Virus record (IMG/VR): IMGVR_UViG_3300008050_000072 | Span: 1-48,645 of that record | Strand: one strand, 5' to 3' | Length of the DNA: 48,645 bases | Origin: a virus | In this document: positions 39,853 to 47,574 of the stretch, piece by piece | Layout of the letters: each line of letters begins with the position of its first letter | Position numbering within the stretch: position 1 is the stretch's first letter | Position numbers and translations under genes: made by a program | Notes under the pieces: model-generated | Database searches by the model: none | Told to the model about the DNA's origin: nothing | What the model saw: the letters and a program-made list of their open reading frames with translations, nothing else

Positions 39853-40230
39853 TTAGCTGTACCTAATCATCAGGTTTCTTTGTGCAGCATACGCAACCAA
39901 TCGTTGTAGGTTCCGAAGCCTTCCTATTGTCTGCTCGTCTGTGTTCCCTGTATGGTAGTGTCGACCCAGTTCGTGTGGTTCACGAACAAGGTGAATCCTT
40001 TTACCTTCTACATTAAGCACCTTCATTATCTTGCGCTGAATGGATGGTAGCTCGCATGCTTCCCACTCCCCATAGTACGGGTCATCTTCATTCATTAGGT
40101 CAAGCATACTCAGCAGGTCTAGTGCGTTCCCATTAGCAAAGTTGCACTCTCTTGGGAACTCGGACCACTCAGGGTCATCGCCTATAGTGTTTACTCTCGG
40201 TGAGTCTGGGCAATAGAATGTCATACTCAT
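39853..40230 (-). CDS. Conserved-looking phage protein of unknown function
   Basis: 125 residues, start overlapping the upstream stop in ATGA (40227-40230). It begins MSMTFYCPDSP and later has NFANGNALDLLSMLDL, then ELPSIQRKIMKVLN and a C-terminal helix (RLRNLQRLVAYAAQRNLMIR). I have seen this order (CPD start, N-x-N-A-x2-LL, R-x3-L, C-terminal helix) in small proteins of many phages, without a known function. Confidence 0.55.
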   Translation of the reverse strand: MSMTFYCPDSPRVNTIGDDPEWSEFPRECNFANGNALDLLSMLDLMNEDDPYYGEWEACELPSIQRKIMKVLNVEGKRIHLVREPHELGRHYHTGNTDEQTIGRLRNLQRLVAYAAQRNLMIRYS

Positions 40231-40430
40231 AAGCTACGACTCGCAATGAACAGTGCATCATCGTGAGTAACCTCAACCTCATCGCCCTCATCGTCTACAG
40301 CACTCCAGCTTTCGACGGTCCATATCCAACCATCTGCCCAGCACTCATGTAGAATCTCAACCGTGATGGTTACCTCTACATCTACACCATCTATGACCAT
40401 CTGAATGGTCCCTTCTGCTTCTGATATCAT
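40227..40430 (-). CDS. Small acidic protein of unknown function
   Basis: 67 residues from ATG 40430, with GGAGG upstream inside the preceding micro-ORF. A longer frame exists, but its extra N-terminus overlaps the micro-ORF and lacks a ribosome binding site. The product is beta-rich and acidic (TIQMVIDGVDVEVTITVEIL; DGWIWTVESWSAVDDEGDEV). Coupled by ATGA at both ends. Function unknown. Confidence 0.5.
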   Translation of the reverse strand: MISEAEGTIQMVIDGVDVEVTITVEILHECWADGWIWTVESWSAVDDEGDEVEVTHDDALFIASRSL

Positions 40431-40498
40431 GCTGCACCTCCAGCCGTGGCAGTATCGGTCATACCACGAAGTTCGTGGAAGTCGGGTCGCATACTCAT
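40427..40498 (-). CDS. 23-residue micro-ORF linking two genes
   Basis: An ATG at 40498 overlaps the stop of the 155-residue gene (ATGA) and its own TGA overlaps the next ATG (40427-40430). The product begins MSMRPDFHELRGMTD and ends in small residues. It carries the GGAGG of the next gene. Perfect overlaps at both ends make it a good micro-gene or translational-coupling device. Confidence 0.45.
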   Translation of the reverse strand: MSMRPDFHELRGMTDTATAGGAA

Positions 40499-40962
40499 TT
40501 CGACACCTCCGCATAGCGCATCATGGCTTCGTATACTGCGGCCTCTGCACGGCCTTCTTCGTCTGCTGCACACTTATCTATGCGCCCCTGAAGCAGGTAC
40601 GCATACAACTCGCTTTCCTCATCGCGGAACAACCACGGCGACACCAGTGCACCCTCAACCTTGCCAATCGCTTGCGCGACCCGCATTTGGGCTGCGTCTA
40701 TGGTGTGAAGGGGTCGTTTTGTGGGGTTGTAGAATCCTCCGCTGATGGCCCTGTCGAGGGCTTCCTTGTAGGGCTGGACACCCCGCTCACCAAAGACAAG
40801 ACCGGAGCCGTAGTCGGGGCCATCATTACCGAACCGGGCAATCACGGTCCCACGTTCGTGAGTCCCGCACCAGTACAGATCGTGTACCGCACCTTCATGC
40901 TCGAACTGGCCGAGGGATTTACAAGCCTCGCAGTCATGCGTGTATTTTGGTGGGGTAATCAC
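40495..40962 (-). CDS. Phage protein with zinc-binding-like N-terminus, unknown function
   Basis: 155 residues from a GTG at 40962 that overlaps the upstream stop (GTGA), with GGAGGT 5 nt upstream. The N-terminus KYTHDCEACKSLGQF with a following HDLYWC (H7, C10, C13, H and C about 26-32) looks like a small zinc site, and the sequence RFGNDGPDYGSGL follows it. I have seen this opening in small proteins of many phages. The C-terminal half is helical. Function unknown. Confidence 0.55.
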   Translation of the reverse strand: MITPPKYTHDCEACKSLGQFEHEGAVHDLYWCGTHERGTVIARFGNDGPDYGSGLVFGERGVQPYKEALDRAISGGFYNPTKRPLHTIDAAQMRVAQAIGKVEGALVSPWLFRDEESELYAYLLQGRIDKCAADEEGRAEAAVYEAMMRYAEVSK

Positions 40963-41339
40963 TTGGCACCTCCTTCTTCGGAAGTAACGAACTCATCAAA
41001 GCAAACAGGTACCCACCCTGTAGCCACCCTCTCAAGGTTATCCTCTATGTACGCCTTGTATCTCATAAGACTGAGGATGCCGTCACTATCCTCCAATGCA
41101 AATACGGATACACCTTCAACGGGAGTACACGTAAGTTGAATGTTGTCTCCCTCTTGGGAGGTAACGACACTCATGTTGGACGTGTACTTTCTAAACTCAT
41201 CTAGAGAGAGGTGAATAGTTACTAATGATGGGTCGTATGCACCTACATGAACACCTATGACACCTTGTATGGATGATCCTGATAGGACTTCTATCGACTT
41301 GTTAACAGCGTCGATAACTAACTTCGTTGCAATAGCCAC
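40959..41339 (-). CDS. Small early protein of unknown function
   Basis: 126 residues from a GTG at 41339, which has CAGGAG 5 nt upstream; a TTG at 41387 would add 16 residues but has no ribosome binding site and overlaps the control region. The product is mixed alpha/beta (AIATKLVIDAVNKSIEVLSG; LVTIHLSLDEFRKYTSNMSV; GILSLMRYKAYIEDNLERVA). It is the first gene after the control element at 41357-41403. Function unknown. Confidence 0.5.
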   Translation of the reverse strand: MAIATKLVIDAVNKSIEVLSGSSIQGVIGVHVGAYDPSLVTIHLSLDEFRKYTSNMSVVTSQEGDNIQLTCTPVEGVSVFALEDSDGILSLMRYKAYIEDNLERVATGWVPVCFDEFVTSEEGGAK

Positions 41340-41356
41340 GTTGGCTCCTGTGTTTT

Positions 41357-41403
41357 GGTTAAGCCGGTTCTCTGCCGACCAGAACAACTTAACCGGTGGT
41401 CAA
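41357..41403 (-). promoter_or_regulatory. Control region with TTGAC-CCGGTTAA element and GGTTAA dyad
   Basis: On the minus strand TTGACCACCGGTTAAGTTG lies at 41385-41403 and matches the element at 42654-42672 in every position except the two-base spacer and one inner base. The related GGTTAAGCCGGTT is at 41357-41369 on the plus strand, giving inverted GGTTAA half-sites. It lies between the stop of the 313-residue gene and the start at 41339, so it probably controls that gene and those after it. The XRE regulator encoded nearby is the obvious candidate binder. Confidence 0.55.
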
Positions 41404-41449
41404 CCTCTCGTCAACCACAGCCTCCCGGTGGCCCTTTTCGGGGACCAGA

Positions 41450-42391
41450 TCAGGTGGCACCCTCCTCGCCCATGTCACCCGGATCGCGGACAAGGTTGCG
41501 TATCGTAAGCCCGGCTGCGGTTTCAAACTGCGTACCGCTATCCCATGCTCGCTCAATCATCTGTATGTACTGACCACGGAACAGGCGATCAATGTTGCCA
41601 ACCATATCCCAGTCACAGATGTACCCACGATTCCACCACTGTGGACACAGGCGAGCAAGTAGCGAGGCCGACTGCTGGTATATACTTATTGCTGCGTCAC
41701 GCGATACGAATGGTATACGCATCTCTATCAAGGCAGCTAACTCTATTAGTTGAGCAGCTTTGTTTGCGTCTAAGGCCAGCACTAAGGCAACCAATGTTGC
41801 ATGCCTGATCGTCGCATGTCGTGGGAATAGCAAGTCACGCTCATCCCACCCGGAACATATACCCTTCGCATAAATACGGGCATTACGTTCGTGACCCAAG
41901 CCCGCAGCATCAAGCATACGCTCTTGAACAAGTGCCTTAACTATCTTGCGATAGCGTATGTGTGAGTCCTCAATGATTGCTATTTCATTCTTTGGGGACA
42001 GCCTATCAATCACAGCACGAGCACAAGCGTCCGCCCATGCCCTCATACCAGACTTGTCTAGCCCATCAGTGGTAGGCACAGGGTCTACAAGCAAAGCCCC
42101 CTTAAACCGCCACAGAGAGCCGTCACGACCTATAAAGATATGCCTGTACCCAACACTCAAGCCAACCACATGAGTAGTTATGCCTACCTGTATACGACCA
42201 CCATTGAGTATGGGGTACCTGCTCTTACGAGTGTTTGTCCTCGCGGTCTTGGCTGTTGGTGTGTACCAACCAAGCTGAGCACCCAGGTTGTCTAAGTCTA
42301 TACGTCCTGAGCGATACGACTTCACCGGCTCCACCTCAAGAGCCTTTCTTTTTATACGACTACGTGGGCCTTTACTACGCGCCTTAGTCAT
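41450..42391 (-). CDS. Unknown 313-residue protein co-transcribed with the XRE regulator
   Basis: The N-terminal 25 residues are very basic (KARSKGPRSRIKRKALEV), suited to binding nucleic acid. Then come a beta-rich stretch (GGRIQVGITTHVVGLSVGYR; HIFIGRDGSLWRFKGALLVD) and a long helical region (MRAWADACARAVIDRLSPKN; ALVLALDANKAAQLIELAAL). No catalytic motif is recognised. It overlaps the regulator gene by 8 nt, so the two are coupled. Being the second gene behind a repressor-like protein, it may act on host or phage DNA. Confidence 0.6.
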   Translation of the reverse strand: MTKARSKGPRSRIKRKALEVEPVKSYRSGRIDLDNLGAQLGWYTPTAKTARTNTRKSRYPILNGGRIQVGITTHVVGLSVGYRHIFIGRDGSLWRFKGALLVDPVPTTDGLDKSGMRAWADACARAVIDRLSPKNEIAIIEDSHIRYRKIVKALVQERMLDAAGLGHERNARIYAKGICSGWDERDLLFPRHATIRHATLVALVLALDANKAAQLIELAALIEMRIPFVSRDAAISIYQQSASLLARLCPQWWNRGYICDWDMVGNIDRLFRGQYIQMIERAWDSGTQFETAAGLTIRNLVRDPGDMGEEGAT

Positions 42392-42641
42392 GCTGCTCGG
42401 CTACGTTCAACACAAGCACAAACTCATCATTAGTTAGGTTCAGAACCTTTGAGATTTTAGATATAGTCATGCGACTAGGCACACGCCTACCACCCTCATA
42501 CAAGCACACGCTTGAGTTCGTAACCCCGATCCTATCCGCAAGCTCCTGTTGAGTTAACCCCTCCCTGGCGCGAAGAGTTTTCAGCATCACCCCGAAACCC
42601 CTGGTTCTTCCTTGCTTCTCACCGATTCTCTGGCTGGTCAT
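42384..42641 (-). CDS. XRE-family HTH transcriptional regulator
   Basis: 85 residues with an excellent ribosome binding site (AAGGAGGT, 6-7 nt spacer). The HTH spans about residues 20-70: LKTLRAREGLTQQELADRIG then VTNSSVCLYEGGRRVPS, the typical XRE signature with the recognition helix around SSVCLYE. There is no C-terminal dimerisation or protease domain, so it is a short Cro- or C-type regulator. It is divergent from the helicase operon across an 86-base gap holding a TTGAC-CCGGTTAA element, so it likely controls both directions. Confidence 0.85.
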   Translation of the reverse strand: MTSQRIGEKQGRTRGFGVMLKTLRAREGLTQQELADRIGVTNSSVCLYEGGRRVPSRMTISKISKVLNLTNDEFVLVLNVAEQHD

Positions 42642-42653
42642 CTTGACACCTCC

Positions 42654-42676
42654 TTGACAGCCGGTTAACTTGGTTT
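42654..42676 (+). promoter_or_regulatory. TTGAC-CCGGTTAA control element before the helicase operon
   Basis: TTGACAGCCGGTTAACTTG at 42654-42672 is nearly the same as the minus-strand element at 41385-41403. TTGACA is a perfect -35 box pointing at the helicase gene, but no clear -10 box lies 17 nt on, so an activator or operator role is possible. A second, related CGGCGGTCAAG follows at 42681-42691. Confidence 0.55.
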
Positions 42677-42727
42677 CTCCCGGCGGTCAAGAGCCGTTCG
42701 GTCCAAACTGCCCTGGAGGCGAACAAC

Positions 42728-44146
42728 GTGAAACCTGACATGCTATCGCATTTGAATCCTGCCGAGACTGAACGTATGGTACTAGGTACTTTACTAGTCT
42801 CTAGTGGAGATCAATTAGTTCTTATAGATGATCTTCTTAAAGAACAGTTCTTCTCTAGTACAGAACATCAGAAATTATACTCTTGGATCTTAAATAGAGT
42901 ATCTAAGAACAATCCTGCTGATCTAATCTCACTAGTAGAAACCTCTGGTTTACAAGGGTGTAAGAAGTACGGAGGTATAGAGTATGTAACGAGGCTGGGT
43001 GACAACACCATTACTGGTGACAACATGCTTCGCCAATACACCAAGCGTATTGCATCATGCCACAGACTTAGGCTTTTGCGTGGTGCAGCTAAGCAAATAC
43101 TTTCCTCATTAGAGGACGTGGATGAGGAACCAGAGAACATCATACGTGCTGCCGAGTCTGATGTACTAAACGTATGCGGTGAGATTGACTCTATCCGTGG
43201 AATCCTCTCCTTACAGGAGGCGGCTTCTGAGCGTAAGAACGCATGGCATAAGATACTTGATGGTCAAGGTCTTGAGTACATTCCTACTGGATTTCCTACG
43301 TTTGACGATCACTATGTAGGTTGGCCACGAGGATACATGACTATCATTGGTGGTCGCCCTGAGATTGGTAAGACTATGTTCCTTGTGTCTGCTGTACTGC
43401 GTGCTGCTCAAACAGGTGTACCACAGGGGATACTCTCCATTGAAATGCCCAGATGGAAGCTCGTGGACCGCATGGCTTCCATTGTTGCTGGCGTGTCAGT
43501 AAGTAGTATCCATGAGAAGAATGGACCGAAGACAGATATGCTTATGGAGGCTGCTGATGAGCTTATGCAAGAGCCAATCTATGTAGATGACGCATCATCT
43601 ACTGCGGACTCTGTTGAGAGTTCTATTCGTAGACTGGTTCGCAAGTATGGCTGTAAGGTTATCTGGGTTGATTACCTGCAACTCATACGTCCACCATCCA
43701 ACCTACCGAAGAATCGTAATAGGTCATGGGAGGTGGATGAGATTAGTGAAACGCTAAGGCGTATAGCTAAGCAAGAGAATGTAGCTGTCATCGCTTTGCT
43801 GCAACTAAACCGTGGTGCTGAAGAGTCCGCCGTTGATGGGCGCATGGGTGTCCCACAACCCCAACACTTCCGAGGCTCAGACAAGCCTTTGCATGATGCG
43901 GCCTTGGCTTTTGGATTGTATAGGCAGTTTCAATACAAGAAGCCAAAGAAGTTGAATGGGGACAAATACGAGAACGTTGAGCTTGCTGATATGTTCCAGC
44001 CCTTTGAGTTGATTGCATTGAAAAGCCGCGACCATTCAAAGTTGAGCGTCAAGCTGTGGGCCAGGCTCACCCTTCAACGAGTGTACGACAACAACGATGA
44101 GGGATTCGTTGTCCCTGATTGGGGCGGTGATGTTGACAACAGGTAA
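42728..44146 (+). CDS. dnaB: DnaB-family replicative helicase
   Basis: 472 residues from a GTG with GGAGG upstream. The N-terminal helical domain (about 1-115) is the collar domain of DnaB. The RecA-like domain has Walker A GGRPEIGKT (208-216, K215; usually GRPSMGKT), the LSIEM segment, Walker B VIWVDYLQL with D315, and the late ALLQLNRG arginine-finger region. It forms a hexamer that unwinds the fork 5' to 3'. No primase domain is fused and no helicase loader is recognised in the window, so a loader may come from the host or lie outside. The first 70 codons are AT-rich and hold five CTAG sites. Confidence 0.93.
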   Translation: MKPDMLSHLNPAETERMVLGTLLVSSGDQLVLIDDLLKEQFFSSTEHQKLYSWILNRVSKNNPADLISLVETSGLQGCKKYGGIEYVTRLGDNTITGDNMLRQYTKRIASCHRLRLLRGAAKQILSSLEDVDEEPENIIRAAESDVLNVCGEIDSIRGILSLQEAASERKNAWHKILDGQGLEYIPTGFPTFDDHYVGWPRGYMTIIGGRPEIGKTMFLVSAVLRAAQTGVPQGILSIEMPRWKLVDRMASIVAGVSVSSIHEKNGPKTDMLMEAADELMQEPIYVDDASSTADSVESSIRRLVRKYGCKVIWVDYLQLIRPPSNLPKNRNRSWEVDEISETLRRIAKQENVAVIALLQLNRGAEESAVDGRMGVPQPQHFRGSDKPLHDAALAFGLYRQFQYKKPKKLNGDKYENVELADMFQPFELIALKSRDHSKLSVKLWARLTLQRVYDNNDEGFVVPDWGGDVDNR

Positions 44147-44163
44147 ACAACAGGATATATGGA

Positions 44164-44433
44164 ATGGGCAAGAAGAGTAGGTCTAACCTAGATGTAATGG
44201 ATTTTAGGCATAGGCTAAGATTGGTTGCTGAGTCAAGAGGGATAAGTATAAATCAGCTACACAGGGACGCTGGAGTTTTCCCTGCATACACAAGGGAGGT
44301 TATCCACAGGGGATATAATCCAACATTCAAACTGATACGGAGGCTCATAGAGCCTCAGAAGGTATCGTTATCCGCGTTTTGCGGTGACATAACAACACTA
44401 TCTGCACACCTAAAGGTGGGAGAAAGCAAATGA
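44164..44433 (+). CDS. Small XRE-like HTH protein
   Basis: 89 residues. FRHRLRLVAESRGISINQLH then RDAGVFPAYTREVIHRG (about residues 14-50) has the spacing of an XRE helix-turn-helix, and the remainder is a short helical tail. It starts 17 nt after the helicase and overlaps the annealing-protein gene, so it belongs to the replication operon. It could repress the operon or help the helicase at the origin. Much lower similarity to the consensus than the regulator at 42384. Confidence 0.6.
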   Translation: MGKKSRSNLDVMDFRHRLRLVAESRGISINQLHRDAGVFPAYTREVIHRGYNPTFKLIRRLIEPQKVSLSAFCGDITTLSAHLKVGESK

Positions 44434-45212
44434 AATGGGAACAAATGGTAAGAGAACTACGTCATCCGTTCGGTGATGAGGATGTATTCTGGAGGATTGA
44501 TAGAGCGTTTGGTACATGGGCTAAGGTGCTCTGCTATGTAGATGCTCGGGCAGTCATGGATAGGCTTGATTCTGTAGTCGGCCCTGAGAACTGGCAGGAC
44601 TCGTATGTTGAGACTGCTAATGGAAAGAACATATGCACCCTATCAATCCGTGTTGGTGATGGGTGGGTAAGCAAGTCAGATGGTGCCGGTGATACTAACT
44701 TTGAAGGTCACAAGGGAGGCATCTCAGATGCGTTTAAGAGGGCTGCTGTAAAGTGGGGCATAGCAAGACACCTGTATAATCTTGGAGAGACTAAGGTTCA
44801 GTTGTCTGAGCAGCGTCCTGATGTGCCAAGAGAGTACATTGTTGTGGCTTCTAAGCGTGGTCAGCAAACCAAGTATGGTGTTGCTCCATCAATCAGGCAA
44901 GTACAGTCAGAGTTGTTTCAAACGCATGACCCAAAGGAAGAGTGGCTATCTGGGATACGTTCCGTCTTGAAGGATAATAGTGTCAAGCGTGATGATATTG
45001 GATTCGTTCTTGAGGCTGGAACAGCCGAGTACACCAAGTCTGATGGCTTCACTAAGCCTGGGATGGTTGGTGTTGATCCGAGAGCATTGCCGGACAATGT
45101 TCTAGAAGTGTTGTCTAAGCGTCTACTGGAGTGGAGTAGCGGTGGCGCATTTGACAATCTAATGAGGGCGTACCACACGTTTAAGAGAAGCCTACAGAAC
45201 GGTGAAGAGTAA
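44430..45212 (+). CDS. Rad52-family single-strand annealing protein (Sak-type)
   Basis: 260 residues. The N-terminal core (about 20-120) shows the Rad52/22 pattern: VLCYVDARAVMDRLDSVVGP then ENWQDSYVE, CTLSIRVGDGW, and a KSDGAG, NFEGHKGGISDAFKRAAVKW then GIARHLY block, which includes the conserved basic and aromatic residues of the DNA-binding groove. The C-terminal 100 residues are variable and helical. It would anneal complementary single strands made by the exonuclease at 45528. Start overlaps the upstream stop by ATGA. Confidence 0.88.
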   Translation: MKWEQMVRELRHPFGDEDVFWRIDRAFGTWAKVLCYVDARAVMDRLDSVVGPENWQDSYVETANGKNICTLSIRVGDGWVSKSDGAGDTNFEGHKGGISDAFKRAAVKWGIARHLYNLGETKVQLSEQRPDVPREYIVVASKRGQQTKYGVAPSIRQVQSELFQTHDPKEEWLSGIRSVLKDNSVKRDDIGFVLEAGTAEYTKSDGFTKPGMVGVDPRALPDNVLEVLSKRLLEWSSGGAFDNLMRAYHTFKRSLQNGEE

Positions 45213-45541
45213 TGTCTTTCAAGCATAAGTTCCCGTCGTCAGTTGTTTGCATTGGGTATGTAGAGGGAGCCGTAAACCTTGGTCGTTCAAAGTCATCAGG
45301 GATTAAGGTGCGAGCAAAAATATACAATCAGAGTGAGTCAGATCGAAAGTACGATCTCCGCGTCCCACTGATTGCGTTTGGTAAACCAGCAACAATGCTC
45401 ATTGAAGCTGGTAAAACAGGTGTGTTGGTAACGGTAATGGGTAGGTTGACTATGGTTAAAAACGATTCCAATACAAGTATTGAAGTGTTTGTTGAGGGCG
45501 TTCAATCTCTTGACGAGGATGGTTCAAATGGAATGGGTTAA
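45212..45541 (+). CDS. Small OB-fold (SSB-like) protein
   Basis: 109 residues. The strands VCIGYVEGAVNLGRSKSSGI, VPLIAFGKPATMLIEAGKTG and VLVTVMGRLTMVKNDSNTSI follow the order of an SSB OB-fold (x-G-x-V, PVxAFGKxA, VxVxGRL). There is no acidic C-terminal tail. It is coupled to the annealing-protein gene (one-base TAATG overlap at 45212). A second, fuller SSB follows at 46504. This one may assist recombination. Confidence 0.7.
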   Translation: MSFKHKFPSSVVCIGYVEGAVNLGRSKSSGIKVRAKIYNQSESDRKYDLRVPLIAFGKPATMLIEAGKTGVLVTVMGRLTMVKNDSNTSIEVFVEGVQSLDEDGSNGMG

Positions 45542-46511
45542 TGCTAAGCTGGCCGATGGAAGAGACATGTGGCTTCCTGATATTGCCAAGATGGTTCGTA
45601 ATAGGCTTACCAATACAGGGGCACTAAAGAGTAGTGACCACTCAGCCAAGGCTCTTGGTGAGAGTATCCTTAGACAACTATCAGAGAAGCAGTCAGTGTC
45701 GGGTAGGCTGCGTCTATCAAGTAGTGGCGGTTGCATTAAGGCGATGGCGTACAACTACCATCACTATGAGGAGAATGGTAATCCCATTGATGCAGCCTCA
45801 AAGATAGCGTTTGTTATCGGAGATGTGACCGAGGCGTTCCTTGTCTCTACAATCGTAGAGGCATTTGAAGATGTGCGAAGAGATGAGCGACCACAAATCT
45901 CATGTGTAGGAGAACACCAAGAAGAGGTCATGGTTAATGTTCCGCTTGGTGATGGTAGGGTTGCTCGTATATCAGGGCACCCAGATGGTTCTATGCTTGT
46001 ACCTGTTGGGTCTACTGAGAAGAGAACATGGAGCCAAGCGATACTGGAAGTGAAGTCCATGTCTGACTACGGCTTCAAGAAGTTTAGGTCAGATGGCCTT
46101 AGCCTTAATGACTCATACTACTATCAGGTCCAAGCATACATGGAGTCGAAGGGGTATCCCCTGGCTTACGTCATTGCATATGGAAAGGCAGCAACAGCAA
46201 AGGAAGCCGTGGTTGGTGATGATGGTCAGTGGTGGCCAGCGTTTCCAATCGTTGGGCAATGGATAGCGCGGGATAAAGAAACAATCAGTGATATAAAGCG
46301 GAAGTTCGCCAGTGTGATCAACTCGTCGTCACCGGATGAGTTTGAGAGACCACATGGTGCAGACAAGAAGGGGCGGCTTTCCTTTCCTTGCGACTATTGC
46401 AGGTATTGGAAGTCATGCTTTCCTAATGGTGAAGAGTTTGCTCAAGAGAGCAGATGGTTACAAAAAACAAACAAAATCAAAATTGGAATAAGAGGAAACG
46501 ATAATGATTAA
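45528..46511 (+). CDS. Cas4-like Fe-S PD-(D/E)XK exonuclease
   Basis: 327 residues from ATG 45528, with GAGG upstream; an ATG 48 bases earlier lies in the preceding gene and lacks a site. Catalytic motifs in order: GDVTE (E102), GHPDG (D153), LEVKS (E174, K176) and QVQAY (Q200, Y204), which match the Cas4/RecB nuclease set. C69, C288, C291 and C297 (one N-terminal, then CX2CX5C) fit the four-cysteine iron-sulfur cluster of Cas4 and AddB. It would resect DNA ends for the annealing protein. It overlaps both neighbours. Confidence 0.85.
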   Translation: MEWVNAKLADGRDMWLPDIAKMVRNRLTNTGALKSSDHSAKALGESILRQLSEKQSVSGRLRLSSSGGCIKAMAYNYHHYEENGNPIDAASKIAFVIGDVTEAFLVSTIVEAFEDVRRDERPQISCVGEHQEEVMVNVPLGDGRVARISGHPDGSMLVPVGSTEKRTWSQAILEVKSMSDYGFKKFRSDGLSLNDSYYYQVQAYMESKGYPLAYVIAYGKAATAKEAVVGDDGQWWPAFPIVGQWIARDKETISDIKRKFASVINSSSPDEFERPHGADKKGRLSFPCDYCRYWKSCFPNGEEFAQESRWLQKTNKIKIGIRGNDND

Positions 46512-46983
46512 TCAAGTAATACTCATCGGAACCGTGAAGTCAGAGCCTACAACCAGGGGTATAGCGGTCAGTTTCCGAATGACTACGTGGCGTATGCACC
46601 ACGATGGTCGTCGATTTGACTCAACACACTCGGTTGAAGTGTTTGGCAAGTCCAAGGAGATGGCTTCAGCTTTGCAGGTTGGGCAGATGATTGCTGTTCA
46701 GGGGTCAATCAAGCACTCAAACTATGAGAAGAACGGACAGAAGAAGTGGTTTACAAGCGTCAGTGCATTGTCAGTGACACCCGTTGGTGAGGAAAGCGGT
46801 ACACTTGGGCACTCGGGTCAGTCTCCATTCAATCAAGGAGAGTCACAACAAACGACTCCGGGCTCAGCCCCACCCGAGTATCCACCTAGTGGCAATGGTG
46901 GTGCAGGCAATCAACAGGTAGATGGCAGCGTTCAGATTAACAATCCTCCATACAAAGGGTTTAATGATCAATATGGATTCTAA
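46504..46983 (+). CDS. ssb: Single-stranded DNA-binding protein
   Basis: 159 residues. The N-terminal OB-fold (1-100) starts INQVILIGTVKSEP and has SVEVFGKSKEMASALQVGQM then IAVQGSIKHSNYEKNGQKKW, typical of bacterial-type SSB. A glycine-, proline- and glutamine-rich linker follows. The C-terminus ends NPPYKGFNDQYGF, with only one acidic residue where bacterial SSBs have DDDIPF, so its protein-interaction tip differs. It would coat single strands during replication and recombination. Confidence 0.9.
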   Translation: MINQVILIGTVKSEPTTRGIAVSFRMTTWRMHHDGRRFDSTHSVEVFGKSKEMASALQVGQMIAVQGSIKHSNYEKNGQKKWFTSVSALSVTPVGEESGTLGHSGQSPFNQGESQQTTPGSAPPEYPPSGNGGAGNQQVDGSVQINNPPYKGFNDQYGF

Positions 46984-47203
46984 TGACGACACCGTTGGAC
47001 CCTACCGGGTGGTTCCTCACACACCAAAGAGTGTGTCGAAGGCCATCCGGCAATGGGGTGATGACCAAAAAGCAATCGTGTCCGTTGATGTCTATGGGCA
47101 CATGATGAGTGTACTTTTTAGTGATGGAGAATCAGGAATGTATTGGTATAGGTCGGACAGAGAGGGGTCTAGCTTTGGAGTAGAGAAGGATGTTTTACAA
47201 TGA
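46964..47203 (+). CDS. Small protein of unknown function
   Basis: 79 residues from ATG 46964 (AGGG upstream); ATG 46973 is possible. It overlaps the SSB tail. The product is mixed (DTVGPYRVVPHTPKSVSKAI; VSVDVYGHMMSVLFSDGESG; MYWYRSDREG) with a beta-rich middle. It lies among replication genes and overlaps the next gene by ATGA. No family recognised. Confidence 0.5.
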   Translation: MINMDSNDDTVGPYRVVPHTPKSVSKAIRQWGDDQKAIVSVDVYGHMMSVLFSDGESGMYWYRSDREGSSFGVEKDVLQ

Positions 47204-47574
47204 TGTCTAAGAAGCTGAAGAGGCCGAACAGTGACCAGTATTTGACTATAGCTAGGGCGTTGCTTGTTAATAAAACAGATGCTCTCGGTGGTATACCGTC
47301 CGCTGTAGAGGTGCTTCGTAAAGAGTTCGGCATACAGGTAGCCACTAGTACATTCAAAAACTGGTGTCATGGGTTCCGCACACCAAACGGGGAGATTCAT
47401 TACTCTCCATGTGGCCGTCACTTGAACCCAAGTACACGAGGGATAGTCAATAAGTGGCTTGGTATTGTGGACGATAGCTGGTGGTGGACTTCACTAAAGA
47501 TCAAGCACCTAAAGAAACCAGATGTTGTTGACCCGTTTGATGTAATGGGGTTGACTCGACCGGAGGAAGTATGA
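47200..47574 (+). CDS. HTH-like DNA-binding protein candidate
   Basis: 124 residues with a start in ATGATG, overlapping the upstream stop. PSAVEVLRKEFGIQVATSTF then KNWCHGFRTPNG resembles a helix-turn-helix of the kind where a site-specific helix (TSTFKNW) follows a turn, as in transposase- or terminase-like HTH domains. The C-terminal half is W- and K-containing (IVNKWLGIVDDSWWWTSLKI). It may bind DNA in replication or packaging. Function unknown. Confidence 0.5.
   Translation: MMSKKLKRPNSDQYLTIARALLVNKTDALGGIPSAVEVLRKEFGIQVATSTFKNWCHGFRTPNGEIHYSPCGRHLNPSTRGIVNKWLGIVDDSWWWTSLKIKHLKKPDVVDPFDVMGLTRPEEV

Noticed and set aside
45480-45527. Upstream start extending the Cas4-like nuclease by 16 residues
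   Set aside because: There is no ribosome binding site and the extension lies in the previous gene. GAGG precedes the 45528 ATG.
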